From JBBITW01 sp037440525 (GTDB taxonomy: Bacteria; Desulfobacterota; BSN033; UBA1163), in contig JBBITW010000112.1 in the NCBI GenBank assembly GCA_037440525.1, positions 1-12,069 of the forward strand: a stretch of DNA of 12,069 nucleotides, given 5' to 3'. Positions 7,738 to 12,069 of the stretch are shown one piece after another. Within the stretch, counting starts at the first letter, position 1. Each line of letters opens with the position of its first letter. The notes beneath the pieces are model-generated. The model searched no databases and was not told where the DNA came from. It was given only the letters and a program-made list of their open reading frames with translations. The translations under genes and the position numbers were made by a program.

Positions 7738-8328
7738 ATGAAATTGATCGAAGAACAAAACTATTATGAAATCCTTGAGATAGCTCCAAATGCTACTCCC
7801 CTGGAGATTCAAAAGGCTTATGAACATGCAAGGGAAACGTTTCATTCAGATTCACTTGCCATTTATTCCCTCTTTTCGGAGGAAGAGATCAAAAAGATTC
7901 AACTGGCTATTGAAGAGGCATATCATGTTTTGATAGACGAAGAAAGAAGGAAGGCCTATGACCTTTCTAATTTGAAGATGATAAATGGTTCTTGGAGGAA
8001 GAGGTTTGAGGCAAAAGAGGAGTCTGAAGAAAAAAAGAGCCCTCTCACATTTAAAGAAATTTCCTTAAATATTGGAGAAATGAACTATCGAGGAAAGACC
8101 CTCAAGGAGATTCGAGAAAGGATGGGGGTTGACCTAAAAGAAATCTCTAAAGAGACCAAGGTAAATATTAAGATATTAGAATATATTGAAGAAGAGATTT
8201 TAGATAAACTCCCTGCCACTGTCTATCTTAAGGGTTTTTTAAAGTCCTATGCACAGGTGCTCAATCTCGATGCCCAGAAGGTAATCGAGGATTATTTCCA
8301 GCTTCTTAAGGAGTTTAAGAAGAATTAA
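7738..8328 (+). CDS. J-domain plus RodZ-like helix-turn-helix protein
   Basis: This 196-residue protein fuses two domains. Residues 6-77 follow the DnaJ J-domain pattern (YYEILEIAPNATPLEIQKAY ... AYHVLIDEERRKAYD). The invariant HPD tripeptide that stimulates Hsp70 is replaced by HSD (36-38), so chaperone coupling to DnaK is doubtful. A charged linker (about 80-105) leads to a RodZ-type HTH (HTH_25) at about 119-190. It has the typical KTLKEIRERMGVDLKEIS, TKVNIKILEYIE and LPATVYLKGFLKSYAQVLNLD segments. Unlike RodZ there is no membrane segment or periplasmic part, so it is probably cytosolic. The HTH in this family often mediates protein contact rather than DNA binding. It is the last gene of the plus-strand cluster and is tightly linked to the MinD-like ATPase (4-bp gap), which suggests a joint role, perhaps in polar or envelope organisation (inference). 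It converges on the TlpA-like gene with 5 bp between stop codons. Confidence 0.85.
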   Translation: MKLIEEQNYYEILEIAPNATPLEIQKAYEHARETFHSDSLAIYSLFSEEEIKKIQLAIEEAYHVLIDEERRKAYDLSNLKMINGSWRKRFEAKEESEEKKSPLTFKEISLNIGEMNYRGKTLKEIRERMGVDLKEISKETKVNIKILEYIEEEILDKLPATVYLKGFLKSYAQVLNLDAQKVIEDYFQLLKEFKKN

Positions 8329-8333
8329 TTGAT

Positions 8334-8852
8334 TTATTCTTTTTCTGCAATGAGTTCTTCAACCCTCGCTACCATCTGTTTAGCAATGCTACTGCTAAAA
8401 CCAATGATCTTTTCTCGAACCCTACCCTTCTTATCAATAAAGATGGTGGTGGGAAGGCCTGTAACACCATAATTTCTCGCCAAACTGTCAGGAGTGATAA
8501 TAATTGGATAGGGAATCTCCATTGATTTTACAAAATGGCGGACCAAATCTATCCCCCCTCGGTCCATACTCATTCCGATTATAATAAATCCTTTTTCTCG
8601 GTAGGTCTTATGGATCTGTATGAGATGGGGAATTGATTCACGACATGGTCCACACCAGGTGGCCCAGAAATCAAGAAGGATGACATTTCCCTTCAAAGTG
8701 GAGAGGGATATCTCCTGGCCTTCGATTGTTTTAAGGGTGAAATCAGGTGCAAGTCCCTCGACTTTTGTCTTCTTGCCACATTGGAGTAATCCCAACCCGA
8801 GGGTCAGAATAAGGGAAAGAATCAAGAATATTTTTGAATAAGATCGTCTCAT
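8334..8852 (-). CDS. TlpA-family thiol-disulfide oxidoreductase, membrane-anchored
   Basis: This 172-residue protein starts with a signal sequence (MRRSYSK, then a hydrophobic stretch 8-24) ending at Cys25-Gly26. LLQC is a poor but possible lipobox, so it may be a lipoprotein; otherwise it is a signal-anchored protein. The mature part is a TlpA/ResA-like thioredoxin fold. It has APDFTLKTIEGQEISL (35-50), FWATWCGPC with the redox pair Cys67/Cys70, a central insertion, and GLPTTIFIDKKG with cis-Pro134 (132-143). The family reduces or oxidises disulfides on the periplasmic side, for example in cytochrome c maturation or envelope redox control. The exact partner is unknown. No good Shine-Dalgarno precedes ATG 8852, so translation may rely on coupling with trxA, whose stop is 39 bp upstream on the same strand. 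The two genes probably form a small redox operon. Confidence 0.9.
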   Translation of the reverse strand: MRRSYSKIFLILSLILTLGLGLLQCGKKTKVEGLAPDFTLKTIEGQEISLSTLKGNVILLDFWATWCGPCRESIPHLIQIHKTYREKGFIIIGMSMDRGGIDLVRHFVKSMEIPYPIIITPDSLARNYGVTGLPTTIFIDKKGRVREKIIGFSSSIAKQMVARVEELIAEKE

Positions 8853-8891
8853 ACCAATAATAGAAAAGATCTGTGGTTCAATGGAATCTTT

Positions 8892-9224
8892 TTATAAAGC
8901 CTTTTCAATCATTGCCTTTAAACGGGCTTTTGGCACAGAACCAATGATTTGGTCAAATACCTTTCCATTCTTGAAAAGGATAAGGGTAGGGATTCCACGG
9001 ACACCAAATTGGCTTGTTGTTATGGGATTCTCGTCCACATTGAGTTTGGTGATTTTAACCCTCCCTGAGAATTCTTTTGCTAACTCATCAATTATGGGGC
9101 TGATGCTTCGACAGGGACCACACCATGTCGCCCAGAAATCTACAAGGACGGGGAGATCAGAGTTTACAACCTCTGAGGTAAAATTATTATCATTGATGTG
9201 AATCGGGCCTTCTTCGTTCTTCAT
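8892..9224 (-). CDS. trxA: Thioredoxin
   Basis: From ATG 9224 this is a 110-residue classical thioredoxin: the family-standard length with no signal peptide, so it is cytosolic. Key features are PVLVDFWATWCGPC (25-38) with active-site Cys35/Cys38 and the buried Asp29, plus VDENP (63-67) and the cis-Pro loop GIPT (77-80, Pro79). It should reduce protein disulfides with electrons from thioredoxin reductase, which is not in this window. An upstream in-frame ATG at 9296 would add 24 residues, but those are encoded by the leader repeat. The start at 9224 has a strong AAGGAG (complement of 9231-9236) at 6-base spacing and fits the family. It is first of a pair with the TlpA-like gene. The leader repeat ends one base before the Shine-Dalgarno region, which may place the repeat in the trxA 5' UTR. 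Confidence 0.95.
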   Translation of the reverse strand: MKNEEGPIHINDNNFTSEVVNSDLPVLVDFWATWCGPCRSISPIIDELAKEFSGRVKITKLNVDENPITTSQFGVRGIPTLILFKNGKVFDQIIGSVPKARLKAMIEKAL

Positions 9225-9237
9225 TTTTGACTCCTTT

Positions 9238-9275
9238 AAATTTTGGTTCTTCTCCAATTTCGTTGCCAGAAAGGA
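9238..9275 (-). repeat. Leader-type repeat, copy 2 (upstream of trxA)
   Basis: Read on the minus strand, this is 36/38 identical to 72-109 and has the same orientation toward its downstream gene. It abuts the trxA ribosome-binding site. Relative to copy 1, about 45 bp are inserted between this segment and the shared upstream block (GAGGCGGATCCAATCCTGTCGG, near 9325-9346). The insertion includes the 8-bp tandem repeats at 9273-9296. Confidence 0.75.
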
Positions 9276-9296
9276 TTCGAGGATTCTGGGATTCAA
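9273..9296. repeat. Three tandem 8-bp units (GGATTCNN)
   Basis: Three consecutive units, GGATTCGA, GGATTCTG and GGATTCAA, are followed by GGG. They sit inside the extra segment that distinguishes the trxA-side leader repeat from the copy at the window start, so slippage may have expanded this copy. Confidence 0.6.
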
Positions 9297-9311
9297 GGGT
9301 CTAAGTGTTTA

Positions 9312-9350
9312 TTTTCTCCCGACAGGATTGGATCCGCCTCTGTCGGAAAA
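9312..9350 (-). other. Hairpin in trxA upstream region
   Basis: On the minus strand, TTTTCCGACAG pairs with CTGTCGGGAGAAAA, giving a stem of about 11 bp with a 2-base bulge and a 14-base loop. The loop carries the GAGGCGG-TCC block shared with 47-66. It lies 88-126 bp before the trxA start. It could act as a 5' UTR structure or simply be part of the repeat. On the plus strand it is not followed by a T-tract, so it is not a standard terminator. Confidence 0.5.
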
Positions 9351-9356
9351 GATACT

Positions 9357-9384
9357 ATTTTATACGGTACTTATAACTCAGCAA
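9357..9384 (-). promoter_or_regulatory. Weak candidate promoter for trxA
   Basis: On the minus strand, TTGCTG (complement of 9379-9384) and TAAAAT (complement of 9357-9362) are spaced 16 bases apart, just upstream of the hairpin. Only half of the first box fits the consensus. If it is real, the leader repeat is transcribed as part of a roughly 125-nt 5' UTR. Confidence 0.2.
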
Positions 9385-9480
9385 TTCTTATCTGTGATGT
9401 TAGTCCATATATTTTTTTCTCTTGAATCCTTATTATCTTAGCAAATTTTTTGGAGATGATTCAATTTTTATTTCTCTCTA

Positions 9481-10500
9481 TTATATTCTTCTTTCTAATA
9501 CATAATCTGCAAGGAGATTAAATGCACTTCTCTCAATCGAATTAGGGAAAATATTGAGACGACTTTTTGCCATTTCAACATATTCCTTTGCCTTTTGATA
9601 TGTGTATTTAAGGCCTTGATAACGCTCTATGATCTTGACCACTTCAAAAAATTCATCTTTATTAATAGATTCGCTCTTCGTTGTCTTATGAATGATATCC
9701 CTTTCCTCTGCGTTACATTGGCTAAGGGTATATATCAGGGGAAGGGTAATCTTTCCATCCTGGAGATCGATACCGATCTTCTTTCCAAATTCCTCTTCTC
9801 TGGAGGTATAGTCGAGGTTATCATCAATAATCTGGAAGGCAATCCCCAGATCTATGCCAAAATCTATTAATGCCTTTTCTTCTTCCTGAGAAGCCTTTCC
9901 AAGAATAGCACCAATCTGTGTTGCGACTGAGAATAGCGATGCTGTTTTACGAGCAACGATAGAGATATATTCTCCTTCGGTAATAGATAGATCATTGGTT
10001 TTTACCAGTTCTTCAATTTCCCCTTCTGCCATCATAGTTGTAGCCTTGGCAACAGCCTGAAGTATTCTCTGATTTCCAATCTCTACCAGAACTGAAAAAC
10101 CCTTTGTAAAGAGGAAGTCTCCGACAAGTACACAAGCTTCATTGCCCCATTTGGAATTTGCAGATTCAATCCCCCTTCGCAACTCAGCGCGGTCTACAAC
10201 ATCGTCATGGAGAAGGGTTGCTGTGTGTATAAACTCAATCAAACTTGCCAGGGTGATATGGGCGTTTCCTTTATATCCAAATAGTCTGGAAGAAAGCAGG
10301 AGGAGTATCGGTCTAATTCTTTTACCACCACTCCGAAGTAAATGTTCTCCAATAACAGGGATGATCGAAACATCAGACCTCAAATTCTTTCGAAACTCCT
10401 GATCCACCTTTCTTAATTCATCCGAAATCAGATTAATGATCTTTTCGAAGTGGGAAGATTTTTCTTCTATTCGGGAATAAATATTTTTTGAAAGATCCAT
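9481..10500 (-). CDS. ispB: Long-chain polyprenyl diphosphate synthase
   Basis: This 339-residue trans-prenyltransferase belongs to the IspB/HepT/SdsA group. It extends FPP or GGPP with isopentenyl diphosphate to make the side chain of ubiquinone or menaquinone. Visible motifs are GGKRIRP (58-64), the first Asp-rich motif LLHDDVVD with Asp99, Asp100 and Asp103, GDFLFTKGF (127-135), ARKTASLF (183-190), and the second Asp-rich motif FQIIDDNLD (222-230) followed by GKKIGIDLQDGKITLPLIY (239-257). The small Ala94 five residues before the first Asp motif leaves the pocket open, as in enzymes making C35-C50 chains. Exact length cannot be read. Only a weak AGGA lies about 14 bases before ATG 10500, but no nearby alternative start exists and the length fits the family. 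It is transcribed toward trxA from 256 bp upstream, and no terminator is evident between them. Confidence 0.92.
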   Translation of the reverse strand: MDLSKNIYSRIEEKSSHFEKIINLISDELRKVDQEFRKNLRSDVSIIPVIGEHLLRSGGKRIRPILLLLSSRLFGYKGNAHITLASLIEFIHTATLLHDDVVDRAELRRGIESANSKWGNEACVLVGDFLFTKGFSVLVEIGNQRILQAVAKATTMMAEGEIEELVKTNDLSITEGEYISIVARKTASLFSVATQIGAILGKASQEEEKALIDFGIDLGIAFQIIDDNLDYTSREEEFGKKIGIDLQDGKITLPLIYTLSQCNAEERDIIHKTTKSESINKDEFFEVVKIIERYQGLKYTYQKAKEYVEMAKSRLNIFPNSIERSAFNLLADYVLERRI

Positions 10501-10708
10501 ATAGAAATTTAATATCCTATTCCACAGCCGATGTCAAAAATTTTTTATTAGACCTCTGAAAAAGTGCATAAATTTCCCCATCACCTCGGTTGCGAGTCGT
10601 ACTGACTCTTCCTTCTTCCCAAGGAGACTGTGTCGTAATGTCATTCTGAGGCTTTAGCCGAAGAATCTATATTTTATAGGGGTTTTAATTCTATAGATTC
10701 CTCGCTTC

Positions 10709-10768
10709 GCTCGGAATGACAAAAAAAGGAGGCTCGGAATGACAAAAAAGGAGGCTCGGAATGACAAA
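10709..10768. repeat. 22-23-bp tandem repeat, about 2.7 copies
   Basis: Units starting at 10709, 10732 and 10754 each begin GCTCGGAATGACAAA. The first two continue through an A-run to GGAG, and the third breaks off after ACAAACATGG. The unit equals the inner arm end of the palindrome plus an A-tract, so it probably arose by slippage or repeated end duplication within the element. Confidence 0.8.
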
Positions 10769-10833
10769 CATGGCATATACCTCATTGCGACACAGTCTTA
10801 AGGGGAGAGGATTAAGGTGAAGGGGATAAGCTA

Positions 10834-10850
10834 CTGCCTGAAGCAGGCAG
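10834..10850. other. Short perfect hairpin (CTGCCTG / CAGGCAG)
   Basis: A 7-bp perfect stem with a 3-base AAG loop lies inside the composite repeat, 30 bp beyond the methyltransferase stop. Neither strand has a T-tract after it, so it is not a standard intrinsic terminator, but it could stabilise the transcript's 3' end. Confidence 0.5.
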
Positions 10851-10879
10851 GCGAAGACTTTTCCACTCCACCTACCCAG

Positions 10880-11599
10880 TCATTTCAGGACCTTTTCAGA
10901 GCTCTCTTTATTATTAAGTATAAGTGGACCCATAACCTTTAATTCCACTCCGCTCGATTTGATGGATTCTAAAAGGATAAATTTTGCCTCTTCATTGATA
11001 TTGGAGTGCACAAACCGCACATTCTTAGGTTCAAGGTTCTCTTTTTTAAGTGTTGATATGAGGTCAGCAGCCCTTGAGGCATTAAAGATAAGATAGAATC
11101 TTCCTTTATTTGGAAGAAGATAGGATGCTACTGAGACCAAGTCTTCAATCGTTCCTAAGATCTCATGTCGGGCAATTGCTTTTTCTATAGAGGGATTAAG
11201 TCTCCCTGTATGAGATCTACGATATGGGGGATTGGAAAAAACTACATCAAAAGAACCAGGAGGGAAAATTGTTTTCAATCTTCTGAGATCCTGGTGAAGT
11301 ATTGAGATTCGATGCTCAAGATTATTGAGTTTCACATTCTTTTTTGCACACTCAAACAATCCATCCTGGATTTCAATGCCTGTGAAAAGACAATCTTCTT
11401 TCATCTTTGCCAGCAAGAGAGGAATGATTGCACATCCTGTCCCAAGGTCTATAGCCTTTTCATTTTTACGTATTTTAATGAATTGGCTTAGAAGTATTGC
11501 GTCGATAGAAAACCTATACCCTTTTTTCTTCTGAATGACCTTGAGCTCTCCGTTTAAGAAAGAATCAATTGTTTCATCAGGAGACGGATAGATATCCAT
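10880..11599 (-). CDS. trmN6: TrmN6-like tRNA (adenine-N6)-methyltransferase
   Basis: This 239-residue class I SAM-dependent methyltransferase resembles TrmN6/YfiC, which makes N6-methyladenosine at A37 of tRNA1(Val). The N-terminal DETIDSFLNGELKVIQKKKGYRFSIDA (8-34) is typical of the group. The SAM-binding glycine loop is AIDLGTGCAIIPLLLA (49-64), with the acidic GIEI (74-77) after the second strand. VVFSNPPY (119-126) carries the NPPY catalytic motif of N6-adenine methyltransferases. A carbon-N6 or protein-glutamine target cannot be excluded from the motif alone. No Shine-Dalgarno is visible before ATG 11599, but no other start is close; coupling to the AOR-family gene 61 bp upstream on the strand is possible. 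The last codons (SSEKVLK and the TGA) are encoded by the end of the dispersed element at 10880-10901, so the native C-terminus may have been replaced. Confidence 0.85.
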   Translation of the reverse strand: MDIYPSPDETIDSFLNGELKVIQKKKGYRFSIDAILLSQFIKIRKNEKAIDLGTGCAIIPLLLAKMKEDCLFTGIEIQDGLFECAKKNVKLNNLEHRISILHQDLRRLKTIFPPGSFDVVFSNPPYRRSHTGRLNPSIEKAIARHEILGTIEDLVSVASYLLPNKGRFYLIFNASRAADLISTLKKENLEPKNVRFVHSNINEEAKFILLESIKSSGVELKVMGPLILNNKESSEKVLK

Positions 11600-11660
11600 A
11601 GGAAAGAATGATTAAAAAGATTAGAAAAAGATTTAATTATCTAAACCCTCGAAATTCCTT

Positions 11661-12069
11661 TCAGGAACTGTTCTCTTCATTATCTTTGAGGATTTTTCTC
11701 ATTTTTAAGTCTTTACTCACATAATCCAGACCTAATTTATTCAATGTCTTTTCAGTAGGAATACCCTCCTTATTCCATCCCCTAAATTTGTAATATTCAT
11801 CTAAGAGCTTTTCTTCGTATTCGGGAAATCTCTTCTTCCAATGGTCCTCTGGAGGACGTTCATCCCTTCTTCTTAATCCCCTTCTTATGTTAATAGCCCT
11901 AACAAGATTTCTATTCCTTGTTGCTATTTCCCAGAGTTTATCCTCATCCATTTCCATCCCTGTTGCTAATGAGATTAGAGATGGCAAGTTATGTATATGA
12001 TAAGGAGGCTTTAGAGCAAATGATGATACAAGCGTACATGTTCCCAGAGCATCATCGATGTAGTGCATT
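11661..12069 (-). CDS. Aldehyde:ferredoxin oxidoreductase family, C-terminal part
   Basis: Only the last 135 or so residues are present; the gene continues past the window edge. The first visible Met is almost certainly internal. DDALGTC (5-11) corresponds to the D-x-LG-x-C segment of tungsten aldehyde:ferredoxin oxidoreductases, whose Cys is the last ligand of the 4Fe-4S cluster. It is followed by an ATG-MEMDEDKLWEIATRNRNLVRAINIRRGLRRRD pattern (spanning about 36-69), LLDEYYKFRGWNKEGIPT (88-105), and LGLDYVSKDL (112-121), all typical of the family end. AOR-family members oxidise aldehydes to acids with a tungstopterin cofactor and ferredoxin. Related BamB subunits of class II benzoyl-CoA reductase share this tail, and the two cannot be told apart here. 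It implies anaerobic metabolism. The methyltransferase gene follows 61 bp downstream. Confidence 0.88.
   Translation of the reverse strand, partial: MHYIDDALGTCTLVSSFALKPPYHIHNLPSLISLATGMEMDEDKLWEIATRNRNLVRAINIRRGLRRRDERPPEDHWKKRFPEYEEKLLDEYYKFRGWNKEGIPTEKTLNKLGLDYVSKDLKMRKILKDNEENSS

Larger units (their letters stand above)
10554..10901. repeat. Composite element with three nested inverted repeats
   Basis: The intergenic region between the polyprenyl synthase and the methyltransferase is built from nested inverted pairs. The outer pair is CTCTGAAAA (10554-10562) with TTTTCAGAG (10893-10901). The middle pair is 10617-10640 with 10783-10806 (about 18/24 complementary, core CGACACAGTCT). The inner pair is GTCATTCTGAG (10640-10650) with CTCGGAATGAC (10710-10720), whose arms extend to AATCTATA / TATAGATT. 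Segment 10852-10881 is 27/30 identical to the right arm of the 4254-4465 element, and 10617-10649 matches the window start. It has no coding capacity. It may be a stack of mobile repeats inserted into each other, or one long palindromic element. The right end overlaps the 3' end of the methyltransferase gene. Confidence 0.75.

Noticed and set aside
9225..9296. N-terminal 24-residue extension of thioredoxin from ATG 9296
   Set aside because: It is encoded by the leader repeat, is absent from normal thioredoxins, and the ATG at 9224 has a strong ribosome-binding site.
9243..9425. Plus-strand 60-codon frame resembling the minus-strand frame at 12-248
   Set aside because: Both frames share a peptide only because they cross the two copies of the leader repeat; neither has a ribosome-binding site or family match.
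10709..10768. Possible CRISPR array
   Set aside because: The units are directly tandem with no spacers and derive from the arm of a palindromic element; no cas genes are present.
10834..10850. Intrinsic terminator for the methyltransferase gene
   Set aside because: The hairpin is perfect but neither strand has a T-tract after it.

Overview
The window is about 12 kb of AT-rich bacterial chromosome. The gene set suggests a strictly anaerobic or microaerophilic Gram-negative bacterium, most likely a Desulfobacterota (deltaproteobacterial) or similar lineage. The pointers are a tungsten-type aldehyde:ferredoxin oxidoreductase end, a DUF1185 protein, an archaeal-like nicotinate phosphoribosyltransferase with a zinc-binding tail, an AmmeMemoRadiSam radical SAM enzyme, a long-chain polyprenyl diphosphate synthase, and a MinD/FlhG-like ATPase paired with a J-domain/HTH protein. 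The lineage is inferred from gene content only. No rRNA, tRNA, CRISPR array, phage gene or transposase was seen.

Layout. Positions 1-109 hold the end of a dispersed repeat and a leader-type repeat, followed by a DUF1185 gene (145-723, +). Next is an unrecognised exported protein with a TTG start (830-2050, +) and about 700 bp with no convincing gene (2051-2745). On the minus strand lie an M42 metallo-aminopeptidase (2746-3837) and, upstream of it, a small DUF2784 membrane protein (3897-4253). A 212-bp MITE-like inverted repeat (4254-4465) separates these from a plus-strand cluster: pncB, amrS, a MinD-like ATPase, and a J-domain/HTH protein (4548-8328), with gaps of 42, 18 and 4 bp. This cluster converges, with 5 bp between stop codons, on a minus-strand trxA and TlpA-like thioredoxin pair (9224 to 8334). 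Upstream of trxA is a second copy of the leader repeat. Further along the minus strand are a polyprenyl synthase (10500-9481), a roughly 350-bp composite palindromic repeat (10554-10901), a TrmN6-like methyltransferase (11599-10880), and the C-terminal end of an AOR-family protein cut by the window edge.

How the genes work together. The intact genes are mostly housekeeping: NAD salvage, quinone side-chain synthesis, thiol redox, peptide turnover and tRNA modification. The MinD-like/J-domain-HTH pair looks like a functional unit of unknown role.

The most unusual content is non-coding. At least three interlocking dispersed repeat families are present, and they sit at gene edges. One abuts the Shine-Dalgarno of trxA, one contains the putative Shine-Dalgarno of the DUF2784 gene, and one supplies the last codons and stop of the methyltransferase. 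I found no complete new defence or mobile system. The leader repeat is the best candidate for something undescribed.
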